Positions 1 through 6,914 are shown, numbered from the stretch's first letter. The stretch: DNA of 7,399 bases from SIG480 sp045636165 (GCA_045636165.1 JAZTWZ010000080.1:1-7399), one strand, 5' to 3'. A program made the numbers and translations. Notes: generated from the letters alone by a model not told the origin.

Positions 1-715
1 TCCTAAGACCCTTGGCCTCCGACTTGTTGAGAATACGGAGAACATTGAGCTTTACTGAATCTGAGTCCTTCTCTTCTGCGCCTTCAACGGGGGTGCTGCC
101 ACAAAGAACATTGAGGTTTTCGCCTGTGGAAAGTTCTGCGGCCTTTTTCTGCATCTGATCCTTTGCGAGGTGGGGGAGAAGGTCGGTTATTGTAAATACG
201 GGGTCAGTCGCATCATCGCCGATAGCGATTTCAACGGACTCACCGTTCTTTTTAATGACAACGCCGTAAAGTGCAAGCGGAATTGACGGCCACTGATACT
301 TTTTTATACCCCCGTAGTAGTGGGTTTTTAAAAGCGCAAGTCCGTCGCTCTCATAAAGTGGCATCTGCTTAGCATCAAGGCGTGGAGCATCAATATGAGC
401 AGCAGAGATATTTACACCCTTTGAAAGAGATTCGCGTCCGATAACGGCGAGGAGAATTGCTTTTTTGTGGCAGACCTTGTAAATCTTGTCACCTGCAGAA
501 AGCTTCATACCGCGAATATACGGAACGAATCCCTTTTTCTCTGCTAAAGATATAGCCTCTTTAACACAAAGACGCTCGGTTTTTCCGGCATCAATAAATG
601 CCTTGTAATCGTCGCTGAAAGAATCGACAGCCGAACGGTCAGTTTCTGTAAAATATACATTACGGGGCTTGTAAGTAAGCTTTTCGCGGAGCGCATCAAG
701 CTTTGTTTTATCCAT
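1..715 (-). CDS. M18 family metallo-aminopeptidase, N-terminal part (cut by window edge)
   Basis: The gene runs off the left edge; 238 codons are present, roughly half of the 450-480 residues usual for the family. M18 enzymes are cytoplasmic dinuclear zinc exopeptidases that remove N-terminal residues from peptides, often as large dodecamers. Seen here: the AAHIDAPRLD block at residues 105-114, in which His107 would be the first zinc ligand and Asp109 its partner, then GLALLKTHYYGGIKKYQW at 125-142 and DPVFTITDLLPHLAKDQ at 171-187, both typical of the clostridial M18 branch. The remaining zinc ligands lie beyond the window. The ATG at 713-715 sits inside the end of coaE in another frame, an 8-nt overlap, so translation is probably coupled; an AAAGGA lies 13 nt upstream, rather far. 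No signal peptide is visible. Family assignment is strong; substrate preference cannot be told. Confidence 0.9.
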   Translation of the reverse strand, partial: MDKTKLDALREKLTYKPRNVYFTETDRSAVDSFSDDYKAFIDAGKTERLCVKEAISLAEKKGFVPYIRGMKLSAGDKIYKVCHKKAILLAVIGRESLSKGVNISAAHIDAPRLDAKQMPLYESDGLALLKTHYYGGIKKYQWPSIPLALYGVVIKKNGESVEIAIGDDATDPVFTITDLLPHLAKDQMQKKAAELSTGENLNVLCGSTPVEGAEEKDSDSVKLNVLRILNKSEAKGLR

Positions 716-1319
716 TGTCAGATTCAAATCCTTTCGTGATAGAATAGAAAACTTCCTTTGCTTTTTCGGAAACAGTCTCAAGGTCGTCTCCGTTTTCAAT
801 TATATAATCGCATCTTTCGCGATAAAAGTCATCGCTTTGTTGCGAGTTTATTCTCGCAGAAGCCGCCATATTATCGATTCCGTCGCGAGCGGTAATTCGT
901 GAAAGCCTGAGCGAGCGCGGTGCAATAACACCGACTGTGAAATCGCATATCTTGTCAAGACCGCTTTCGAAAAGAGCAATTGCATCAACACAGATATACT
1001 GCGCGTTTTTCTGATAGAGAACTGACATTCGCTTTTCGGTTTCTTCTATAACAAACTTGTGGGCGATGTCGTTTAAGTCTGAAAGCGCATCCTTGTCGGA
1101 AAATACGATTTCAGCAAGAAGTCGTCGTGAAAGACGCCCGTCGCCTGAAATAGCCTCGGGGAAACGGTGGCGAAGTTCGCGCATCATAGCATCTGAATTA
1201 GTCAGAAGGTCGTGATAAACGACATCAGCATCAATTGTTTCTGCACCGAGAGAACAAAAGAGGTTGGCAACCGTGCTTTTTCCGGAACCGCTTCCTCCTG
1301 TTATTCCTATTGTGAGCAA
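708..1319 (-). CDS. coaE: Dephospho-CoA kinase
   Basis: Catalyses the last step of coenzyme A synthesis, ATP-dependent phosphorylation of the ribose 3'-OH of dephospho-CoA, in the cytoplasm. The 203-residue product has the family's usual length. Visible: P-loop GGSGSGKST at residues 8-16, the DAD motif at 30-32 (substrate and catalytic aspartate region), RLLAEIVF at 66-73, VDAIALFESG at 111-120 in place of the common DIPLLFE block, and the RI-x-RDG...RINSQ lid segment at 141-160. The start is TTG at 1317-1319: AGGAG at 1328-1332 lies 8 nt upstream, and the ATG inside that stretch is out of frame and soon hits a stop. The ribosome binding site shares bases with the TAG stop of the preceding sua5 gene (TAGGAG), and the 3' end overlaps the aminopeptidase start by 8 nt, so the three genes form one transcript. 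Confidence 0.95.
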   Translation of the reverse strand: MLTIGITGGSGSGKSTVANLFCSLGAETIDADVVYHDLLTNSDAMMRELRHRFPEAISGDGRLSRRLLAEIVFSDKDALSDLNDIAHKFVIEETEKRMSVLYQKNAQYICVDAIALFESGLDKICDFTVGVIAPRSLRLSRITARDGIDNMAASARINSQQSDDFYRERCDYIIENGDDLETVSEKAKEVFYSITKGFESDNG

Positions 1320-1327
1320 AAAATCAT

Positions 1328-1332
1328 CTCCT
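1328..1332 (-). promoter_or_regulatory. Ribosome binding site deciding the TTG start of coaE
   Basis: AGGAG on the minus strand, 8 nt before TTG at 1317-1319. Its first two bases are also the last two of the TAG stop of sua5, so a terminating ribosome covers the site. This supports the TTG start because the only nearby ATG is out of frame. Confidence 0.75.
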
Positions 1333-2377
1333 AAATCGAGATTTTCGAAAAACCTGCGGCACGGCTTAAGCGGTTTACAACAGCAAGTTCAAGGCCGTCT
1401 CCGCAATCAGGTTCGCGTGCATAAATAATATCGGGGTCGAGGTCATCAAGCGAGCGCAAAGACGAGAAAAGCTTTGCAGCAAGCTCACCCGGTTCTGAAA
1501 GTTTACCGTAGGTTACGACTGAGACGGAAGAATCTTCAAAGAGAGAAGCCTCTTCGTCAAAGCAGAGAACAGCAACCTTTTTATCACGGGAGTTTTCAAT
1601 AACAAAGTTTTTAAAAGCTTCTGCCTCACCGTTTACGATAATAACGGGAGCTGATGGCGCATAATGCTTATACTTCATTCCGGGGGAGGCGACAACCTCA
1701 CCGTCATCAACTTCCTCGAGAATTTTCGGGTTGAGCGCAACTTCACCGATTGTATCGCGAAGCTGCGTAAGTGTAATTCCACCCGGACGGAGAAGAGTCG
1801 GAACATCTCCGGAAAGGTCGATTACGGTAGATTCAAGACCGACTTCGCAGCTTCCGCCGTCTATAATCATCGGAATCTTTCCCGATAAATCTCGCATAAC
1901 ATGCTGGGCAGTTGTCGGGCTTGGCTTTCCTGAGAGATTTGCACTCGGTGCGGCAAGAGGGACGCCCGAAGAACTTACAATTGCAAGAGCGACGGGGTGA
2001 GATGGAAATCTCACGGCAACTGTCGAAAGCCCTGCCGTAACTTCATCGGGAACCTTATCGCTTTTTTTGAGTATCATCGTAAGCGGACCCGGCCAGAATT
2101 TTTCAGCAAGGCGCGCGGCTTTTTCGGGGAACTCGGTTGTGAGTTTCTGTATGTCTTCAATATCGGATATATGAACGATAAGTGGGTTATCCTGAGGACG
2201 GCCTTTTGCCTCAAAAATCTTCTTTACAGCCGATGTATCAAATGCATTTGCCGCAAGGCCATAGACGGTTTCTGTCGGGATAGCGACAACGCTTCCGTTT
2301 TTTATAAGTCGCCCTGCGCGGATAAAATCATCAGCATTTTCCATAAGTCCGCGAATTCGGATAAGTTCTGTTGTCAT
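1331..2377 (-). CDS. tsaC: L-threonylcarbamoyladenylate synthase, two-domain Sua5/YwlC type
   Basis: Makes threonylcarbamoyl-AMP from threonine, bicarbonate and ATP, the activated donor for t6A37 on tRNAs reading ANN codons; TsaD/TsaB/TsaE then transfer it. The 348-residue product has a YrdC domain (about 8-210) with IPTETVYGL at 33-41, KGRPQDNPL at 58-66, FWPGPLT at 94-100, PSANLSG at 144-150 and GLESTVIDL at 180-188, then the linker SPGMKYKHYAP at 231-241 and a C-terminal Sua5 domain to the end. That makes it the longer Sua5/YwlC form rather than short TsaC. I start at the ATG at 2375-2377: AAAGGAG lies 10 nt upstream and the YrdC domain begins directly after it. An in-frame ATG at 2459-2461 would overlap prfA by 59 nt and add 28 unconserved-looking residues. 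It lies 25 nt behind prfA; its ribosome binding site can be buried in a hairpin (see 2378-2392). Confidence 0.95.
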   Translation of the reverse strand: MTTELIRIRGLMENADDFIRAGRLIKNGSVVAIPTETVYGLAANAFDTSAVKKIFEAKGRPQDNPLIVHISDIEDIQKLTTEFPEKAARLAEKFWPGPLTMILKKSDKVPDEVTAGLSTVAVRFPSHPVALAIVSSSGVPLAAPSANLSGKPSPTTAQHVMRDLSGKIPMIIDGGSCEVGLESTVIDLSGDVPTLLRPGGITLTQLRDTIGEVALNPKILEEVDDGEVVASPGMKYKHYAPSAPVIIVNGEAEAFKNFVIENSRDKKVAVLCFDEEASLFEDSSVSVVTYGKLSEPGELAAKLFSSLRSLDDLDPDIIYAREPDCGDGLELAVVNRLSRAAGFSKISI

Positions 2378-2392
2378 AGGAGCAAAACTCCT
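2378..2392 (-). promoter_or_regulatory. Hairpin burying the tsaC/sua5 ribosome binding site
   Basis: The minus strand reads AGGAG-TTTTG-CTCCT and then directly ATG. The two 5-nt arms are perfect complements and a U-G pair could add a sixth pair, leaving a tiny loop. The 5' arm is the only good Shine-Dalgarno sequence of the gene, so the fold would hide it. The inverted repeat is seen directly; a regulatory effect is inference, and the stem is short enough to melt readily. Confidence 0.45.
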
Positions 2393-2402
2393 TTCGGGAA
2401 AA

Positions 2403-3476
2403 TTATGCGTTTTCAGACGCCTTGAGTTTTTCAGCCTGGTCAGCTGTGATGATGGAATCAATCATCTCGTCGAGATCACCGTTTAAGAACTGCTCAAGCT
2501 TATAGAGTGTAAGCGAAATTCTGTGGTCGGTAACTCGTCCCTGCGGATAGTTGTATGTTCTGATTCTCTCGCTGCGGTCGCCCGTACCAACCTGGCTCTT
2601 TCGCTCTGCGGCAATCTGGCTTGCCTGCTCCTGCATCTGGATATCATAAAGCTTTGAGCGAAGAATCTTTATAGCACGGTCTTTGTTCTTGTGCTGGCTT
2701 CGCTCGTCCTGACATTCAACAACGATACCCGTCGGACGGTGCGTAAGTCTGATAGCAGATTCGGTCTTGTTAACATGCTGACCGCCTGCACCGGATGCAC
2801 GGAATGTATCAACATCAACATCGGACATATTGAGCTCAACCTCAACTTCCTCTGCTTCAGGAAGAACGGCAACAGTAACGGTAGAGGTGTGAATTCTGCC
2901 TGAAGACTCAGTGTCAGGAACACGCTGAACGCGATGAACACCGCTTTCAAACTTAAGGCGCGAATATGCTCCCGCACCTTCGATAACGAAGCTTATTTCC
3001 TTTATACCGCCAAGTTCGGTTTCGTTGATTGAAACGACTTCGGTATTCCATCTGCGCGATTCAGCGTACATGGAATACATACGGTAGAGAGAATGAGCAA
3101 AGAGAGCAGCCTCTTCACCACCGGCACCGCCGCGGATTTCGACGATAACATTCTTGTCATCGTTCGGGTCAGTCGGGAGAAGAAGAATTTTAAGCTCGTG
3201 TTCAAGCTCTGCAAGCTTTTCTTTAGCGAGAGTGAACTCCTCCTGCGCCATTTCGCGGAAATCAGGCTCAAGCTTACCGTCGAGCATTTCGCGAAGGTCG
3301 CGCATCTCGCTGTCGGTCTCGCAGTATCTGCGGTAGCATTCAATAATCGGGGTTAAGTCTTTCTGCTCTTTTGAGATTTTTGCCGCAAGAGCAGGGTTGT
3401 TATATAAATTCGGGTCGCTGAGCTTCTTCTCGAGCTCGTTGAATTTTTCTTCAAGAAATTTAAGCTTATCTAACAT
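2403..3476 (-). CDS. prfA: Peptide chain release factor 1
   Basis: Recognises UAA and UAG in the ribosomal A site and triggers hydrolysis of peptidyl-tRNA. The 357-residue product is of normal length for RF1. Seen: N-terminal helical domain 1 (about 1-100), GGAGGEEA at 116-123, the codon-reading loop with the P-x-T tripeptide as PDT at 187-189 in HRVQRVPDTESSGRIHTS (the P-x-T form marks RF1 as against SPF in RF2), and the catalytic GGQ at 231-233 in SGAGGQHVNKTES. The QDERSQHKNK segment follows. The frame is intact and needs no programmed frameshift, unlike RF2. ATG at 3474-3476 is preceded by AGAGG about 6 nt upstream. This is the first gene of the prfA-tsaC-coaE-aminopeptidase unit, with a promoter just upstream at 3518-3546. 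The methyltransferase gene prmC, often next to prfA, is not in the window. Confidence 0.97.
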   Translation of the reverse strand: MLDKLKFLEEKFNELEKKLSDPNLYNNPALAAKISKEQKDLTPIIECYRRYCETDSEMRDLREMLDGKLEPDFREMAQEEFTLAKEKLAELEHELKILLLPTDPNDDKNVIVEIRGGAGGEEAALFAHSLYRMYSMYAESRRWNTEVVSINETELGGIKEISFVIEGAGAYSRLKFESGVHRVQRVPDTESSGRIHTSTVTVAVLPEAEEVEVELNMSDVDVDTFRASGAGGQHVNKTESAIRLTHRPTGIVVECQDERSQHKNKDRAIKILRSKLYDIQMQEQASQIAAERKSQVGTGDRSERIRTYNYPQGRVTDHRISLTLYKLEQFLNGDLDEMIDSIITADQAEKLKASENA

Positions 3477-3517
3477 ATTTTACCTCTCGTATAATTTTTC
3501 ATTCATATATTATTTCT

Positions 3518-3546
3518 ATTATAACACATATATTGGTAAATTTAAA
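3518..3546 (-). promoter_or_regulatory. Sigma-A type promoter for the prfA operon
   Basis: On the minus strand a perfect -10 TATAAT (3518-3523) lies 17 nt downstream of TTTAAA (3541-3546, 4 of 6 matches to TTGACA). It falls in the 74-nt gap between the ABC-F stop and the prfA start and leaves a leader of about 35-40 nt. No terminator hairpin separates it from the ABC-F gene, so readthrough from upstream may also reach prfA. Confidence 0.65.
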
Positions 3547-3550
3547 CACT

Positions 3551-5419
3551 TTATTCGTATAAGCTTTCCCAGAAAAGCATCTTTTCTTCAAGGAGAGCAT
3601 TCAGACTTTCCTTTTCCTCAAAAAGCTTTGAAAGTGTTTCGAAATCGCTTGATGCGGAAATCTCTTCTGCCTCGATTTCAGAAAGCCGTTCTTCGATTTT
3701 TGAAATTTCGCGTTCAACATCGCGTATTTTCTTATCGTTGAGTTTTTTATTTACCGTTTTCGGCTTTTCCTTTTTCTCCTTCTTCTGAGGGGCAGGGGGG
3801 GGAAGTCTCAAAGCCTGAAGTTGCTTTTCGCGTCTGAACTCGTCGAATGTGCCGACGAAGTCATAAATCTCACCGTTTCTCAGTTCCCATATCCTGTTTG
3901 CGAATTTATTTATGAAGAAACGGTCGTGAGAAACGAATAACAGCGCACCGCTATACTCTTCAACTGCTTCTTCTATCCATTCGCGCGAGGTTATGTCGAG
4001 GTGGTTTGTCGGCTCGTCCAATATGAGGAGATTTATATCTCCTGCCATAATTTCACATAGTTTGAGCCTTGAGCGTTCTCCGCCCGAGAGCGTTTTAACG
4101 CTGTCGAAAACATCATCCCCGAAGAAGAGAAAGGATGCAAGGCGGTTTCGTGCCGTCTGCGTCGAAACATTGAGGTCATAGAGCATAGTGTCAAGAATCG
4201 AACGGTTTTCATCCGTAAACGAAATAATCTGCGGCAGCATTGCCGACTTGATGGACGGGTTATACACTACGCTTCCCGTATCGGGGTATGAATTTTTCGA
4301 GATTATGTTGAGGAGAGTAGTTTTACCCGAGCCGTTGTCGCCGATGAGGGCGATTCTGTCGCCGTTTTTCATCGTAAGACTCAATGAATCGAACAGACTT
4401 CTGTCCTCGAAAGACTTGCTTATATCGTTTAACTTAAGAACATTATCACCCGAAAAGTCTGCTGAATTGAATTCAGCGCGGATGGTATTTTTATATTCCT
4501 TCGGCTTTTCGGTCTTTCGCATTCGTTCAATGCGCTTTTCAATTGCAAACGCACGCACCTGGAGCTTTTTATTTCCCATGCCCCAGCCGTGCATTCGCTC
4601 TGCGGTAAATTCGAGCTTCGCGATTGCGGCTTGTTCAGCCTTGTAGCGTTTTAGTTGCTCTTCAAATCTCGCTTCGCGCTCTTTTACATAGAAGCTGTAA
4701 TTTCCTGGGTAGAACTCAGCACTGCCGTCAGAGAGTTCAATAACCCGTGTAATGCATTTATCTATAAAATATCTGTCGTGGGAGATTATGAAGACTGTTC
4801 CGCGGAATGTGGGCAGATATTCTTCGAGCCATTCGACAGCATCAATATCAAGGTGGTTTGTCGGCTCGTCGAGAAGAAGAATATCAGGGTCGCGCAGAAG
4901 CGCACAAGCTATCATTATGCGCGTCTTTTCGCCGCCTGAAAGAGTGTCAAAGATTCGCTCTCGCATACTGTCGGGAATGCCGAGACCGTTGCAGGTCTTG
5001 TTGATTTCTGTTTCTACGGTATATCCGCCCATCTGTTCAAAACGGGACGACAGGGAATCGTAGCGCGCGAGAATATCTGAATCGGAATATACCTCCATCG
5101 TCTTTTCAAGGTCGCGGAGCTTTTTCGATATGTCCTCAAGGTGCGAGAAAGAAGAGAGGAGAACATCGGAAACCGTATATTCCGGCGGATAGTCAGGAAT
5201 CTGCGAAACGACGGCAATCTTACGGTCAGATGGGATTAAGACTTCTCCCGAGTCATAGTCGAGCTCGCCCGAAAGAATCTTGAATAGCGTAGTCTTTCCC
5301 GAGCCGTTGTCACCGAGAAGCCCGACTCGTTCTCCGCGCTCGATGCTAAAGGTCAGATCGCGCAGAACATGGTGCTCACCGTAGAATTTATTCAGTTTTG
5401 AAACTGAAATATCAATCAT
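3551..5419 (-). CDS. ABC-F family ATPase acting on the ribosome (two ABC domains, C-terminal coiled coil)
   Basis: A soluble tandem ATPase without membrane segments. ABC-F proteins bind the ribosomal E site and reach toward the P-site tRNA to relieve stalled translation or, in some branches, to displace antibiotics. The 622 residues show ABC1 with Walker A GDNGSGKTT at 36-44, signature LSGGEKTR at 160-167, Walker B ILLLDEP at 180-186 (catalytic Glu185) and switch His214; a charged inter-domain linker at about 240-310; ABC2 with an identical Walker A at 360-368, signature LSGGERSR at 444-451, Walker B at 464-470 (Glu469) and His498; then a Pro/Lys-rich hinge at 539-562 and a coiled coil at about 563-620, as in Uup/YdiF-like members. 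All catalytic residues are intact. ATG at 5417-5419 follows the upstream stop by 1 nt; AAGGA lies inside the end of that gene. The linker does not let me tell a housekeeping factor from an antibiotic-resistance one. A C8 tract at 3795-3802 is notable. Confidence 0.93.
   Translation of the reverse strand: MIDISVSKLNKFYGEHHVLRDLTFSIERGERVGLLGDNGSGKTTLFKILSGELDYDSGEVLIPSDRKIAVVSQIPDYPPEYTVSDVLLSSFSHLEDISKKLRDLEKTMEVYSDSDILARYDSLSSRFEQMGGYTVETEINKTCNGLGIPDSMRERIFDTLSGGEKTRIMIACALLRDPDILLLDEPTNHLDIDAVEWLEEYLPTFRGTVFIISHDRYFIDKCITRVIELSDGSAEFYPGNYSFYVKEREARFEEQLKRYKAEQAAIAKLEFTAERMHGWGMGNKKLQVRAFAIEKRIERMRKTEKPKEYKNTIRAEFNSADFSGDNVLKLNDISKSFEDRSLFDSLSLTMKNGDRIALIGDNGSGKTTLLNIISKNSYPDTGSVVYNPSIKSAMLPQIISFTDENRSILDTMLYDLNVSTQTARNRLASFLFFGDDVFDSVKTLSGGERSRLKLCEIMAGDINLLILDEPTNHLDITSREWIEEAVEEYSGALLFVSHDRFFINKFANRIWELRNGEIYDFVGTFDEFRREKQLQALRLPPPAPQKKEKKEKPKTVNKKLNDKKIRDVEREISKIEERLSEIEAEEISASSDFETLSKLFEEKESLNALLEEKMLFWESLYE
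3795..3802 (-). repeat. C8 homopolymer in the ABC-F gene
   Basis: Eight consecutive C on the coding strand (G8 on the plus strand) encode most of the Pro-Pro-Pro at residues 540-542, in the hinge between ABC2 and the C-terminal coiled coil. Loss of one C gives a stop after residue 555, gain of one gives a stop after residue 557, so either event removes only the coiled coil. Mononucleotide tracts of this length are prone to slippage. Confidence 0.9.
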
Positions 5420-5420
5420 T

Positions 5421-6209
5421 TTAAGCTTCCTTTTCTCTCTTTATAAGCTTTGCAGAAATTATACCGTTGATAACGGCAATATACCCACCCTCGCAAAGTC
5501 GGGGAAGTTCTTGTGTTTCGTACTGATTCTGGCTTACGGCAACATCAAGCGGACCGAAAGCTGTATCTATCGTGAGGTGCAGGAATTCACCAACGGGTGT
5601 ATCGTCTGCAATCATAAAGCGTACATCGCCCGAGATGATTTCAGCCGAGATTCGCGACATAAGAAGGTCTGTCTGCTGCATCTCCTCGTCAGCAAGCATT
5701 CTTGTGTACATACCTACGGGAATGATGTTTCCGAGAGCGCTTGAGTCGTCAGAGAGAGCTTTTCTCATCTCAATTTCGTTTTCAAAAAAAGCGATTGAAT
5801 GAGGAATAAGTGAAACCTGAAAATCATATTCTGAGTCGAATGTGAGGTTCTTTGCTGCGAGATGGCCCATAATTCGTGCACAGAAGGACTTGTCGGAATC
5901 GGGCTTTTTTAAAAGAGCCTTGCAGTCGAGGAAATCGTCTCTCTCTGCCGAAAAATCACGGACAAGCTCAAGACGCCATACTGTGTTTCCGTTAAAATGA
6001 GGGTCGATATTGAGAAGAGAAACGCTTTTTGTGTTATGGTCAAGCGCAACCCTTTCCCAGATTTCCGCGCCGCACTTATCCGAAAAAACGGCATACGCAC
6101 CATCGTCAACGGGAAGAATTTTACCTGAGTTGAGGACAAGGTCCGCAAGGCGGTAAACATCGTCCTCACTCGTTATGTTAAAGCCTATATTTTCAAAAAC
6201 TGTAGCCAT
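5421..6209 (-). CDS. Conserved-looking protein of unknown function, coupled to ABC-F
   Basis: I do not recognise this 262-residue protein. It reads as a soluble, acidic alpha/beta protein with no signal peptide, membrane segment, metal-binding cluster or obvious catalytic motif. The N-terminal part (1-60, MATVFENIGFNITSEDDVYRLADL onward in shortened form) alternates helix- and strand-like segments; the middle (60-130) holds LLNIDPHFNGNTVW; the C-terminal part (about 205-260) is strand-rich with FGPLDVAVSQNQ and GGYIAVINGIISAKLI, which could be a small beta barrel. ATG at 6207-6209 has GGAGG 8 nt upstream, an excellent site. Its stop is 1 nt from the ABC-F start and its last codons carry the ABC-F ribosome binding site, so the two proteins are made together. 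A role in translation or as an ABC-F partner is only a guess from this coupling. Confidence 0.85.
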   Translation of the reverse strand: MATVFENIGFNITSEDDVYRLADLVLNSGKILPVDDGAYAVFSDKCGAEIWERVALDHNTKSVSLLNIDPHFNGNTVWRLELVRDFSAERDDFLDCKALLKKPDSDKSFCARIMGHLAAKNLTFDSEYDFQVSLIPHSIAFFENEIEMRKALSDDSSALGNIIPVGMYTRMLADEEMQQTDLLMSRISAEIISGDVRFMIADDTPVGEFLHLTIDTAFGPLDVAVSQNQYETQELPRLCEGGYIAVINGIISAKLIKREKEA

Positions 6210-6248
6210 ATATATGACCTCCGAAAAGATAATAAAAACCTAAATTAT

Positions 6249-6277
6249 AGTATATCATATATATGGCGTAATTTCCA
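6249..6277 (-). promoter_or_regulatory. Extended -10 promoter for the unknown gene/ABC-F unit
   Basis: Minus strand: TGGAAA (6272-6277, 4 of 6 matches) then a 17-nt spacer ending in TGA and the -10 TATACT (6249-6254), which makes an extended -10 (TGnTATACT). A second hexamer, TATAAT at 6244-6249, overlaps it but has no good -35 at 16-18 nt. It lies in the 73-nt gap behind the amidase gene, where no terminator is visible. Confidence 0.6.
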
Positions 6278-6282
6278 GTTTT

Positions 6283-6855
6283 TTATATAGCAGAGAACCC
6301 AAAAAAGTTGAGAAGACCTGCGTATATTGCATAAGCAAAAGCGTATTGGTTATCTTCAAGCTTTTCTGCATCCGATTCATTTGTGATATAGGCAAGTTCT
6401 AAAAGCACCGCTGGCATCGAGGTGCGCCTCAGAACATATAGCGACGGGCGGACGAAAACTCCGTTTCGCTTTGTATCAAGTCTTTCCGTTATGCTGTCAA
6501 GAAGCGATTCGGCAAGAGCCTGTGCACTTGTACCCGAGCGGTATATATACATTTCAGTTCCGTTTACATTCTCGTTCGGGTTTGCATTTACATGAATGCT
6601 TAAGAAATAGTCAGCAGGCCAAGAGTTTGCCGCAGCCACGCGCGCAGCAAGGCTTTCTGCATTGGTGCTTCCGAGCGAGGTTTCGGGAGTAGGGCGGGAA
6701 AGACGAGCTTCGAAGCGAGGGTCGTTTGAGAGTATGTCGCGAAGATAAACGCCGACAGCATAGGTGATATCCTGCTCGCGAAGCCCGAAGCCTTCAGCTC
6801 CTGCATTTACGCCTTCGGGGTTGTGTCCCTGATCGATAAATATTTTTATAGCCAT
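6283..6855 (-). CDS. N-acetylmuramoyl-L-alanine amidase (Amidase_3), single domain, CwlC-like
   Basis: A zinc amidase that cuts the bond between N-acetylmuramic acid and L-alanine in peptidoglycan. The 190 residues are one Amidase_3 domain: IFIDQGHNP at 5-13 with zinc ligand His11, GLREQD at 24-29 with ligand Glu27, SIHVNAN at 86-92 with ligand His88, and MPAVLLELAYITN at 147-159 with catalytic Glu153. No signal peptide, membrane anchor, SPOR, SH3 or other wall-binding domain is present. Layout and sequence resemble Bacillus subtilis CwlC, an unexported mother-cell lysis enzyme, and also phage endolysins; no phage gene is nearby. ATG at 6853-6855 has GGAGG (6863-6867) 7 nt upstream. A promoter-like -10 lies at 6884-6889. 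Biochemical family is secure; whether it serves sporulation, recycling, or is a domesticated endolysin cannot be decided here. Confidence 0.93.
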   Translation of the reverse strand: MAIKIFIDQGHNPEGVNAGAEGFGLREQDITYAVGVYLRDILSNDPRFEARLSRPTPETSLGSTNAESLAARVAAANSWPADYFLSIHVNANPNENVNGTEMYIYRSGTSAQALAESLLDSITERLDTKRNGVFVRPSLYVLRRTSMPAVLLELAYITNESDAEKLEDNQYAFAYAIYAGLLNFFGFSAI

Positions 6856-6883
6856 AAAAAAACCTCCGATAGATAGTTGTTAA

Positions 6884-6889
6884 ATTATA
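6884..6889 (-). promoter_or_regulatory. -10 element for the amidase gene
   Basis: TATAAT on the minus strand, about 17 nt upstream of the GGAGG site. No TTGACA-like sequence stands 16-18 nt upstream. The surrounding CATATAAT also fits the CATAnnnT pattern of mother-cell sigma factors, but that follows almost automatically from TATAAT, so sigma factor choice is open. Confidence 0.4.
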
Positions 6890-6914
6890 TGGGAGGTAAG
6901 TTTTTAATTTTCCG

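Noticed and set aside
2378..2461. A longer sua5 reading frame starting at the ATG at 2459-2461 (376 residues).
   Set aside because: It would overlap prfA by 59 nt, the additional 28 residues look like prfA read in another frame, and the ATG at 2375-2377 has a proper ribosome binding site and begins the YrdC domain.
2910..2920. The codon-reading tripeptide of RF1 is PDT instead of the PAT of E. coli as a sign of altered stop codon reading.
   Set aside because: The middle residue of P-x-T varies in normal RF1 proteins, and genes here end with ordinary TAA and TAG; no reassigned codon is indicated.
3477..3550. A possible terminator between the ABC-F gene and prfA.
   Set aside because: No GC-rich hairpin with a U-tract is present; the gap is AT-rich and is better read as the prfA promoter and leader.
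4188..4646. A 152-codon open frame on the plus strand, and similar plus-strand frames at 1997-2425, 3397-3741 and 4752-5063.
   Set aside because: They lie opposite strongly supported genes, have no ribosome binding sites or recognisable motifs, and are antisense shadows.
4014..4870. Near-repeated DNA in the ABC-F gene, for example the segments encoding DEPTNHLD twice.
   Set aside because: These are the paired Walker B motifs of the two ABC domains, an old domain duplication common to the family, not a recent repeat.
6283..6855. A prophage remnant marked by the amidase.
   Set aside because: No holin, structural, integrase or attachment-site sequence is nearby, and the flanks are ordinary chromosomal genes.
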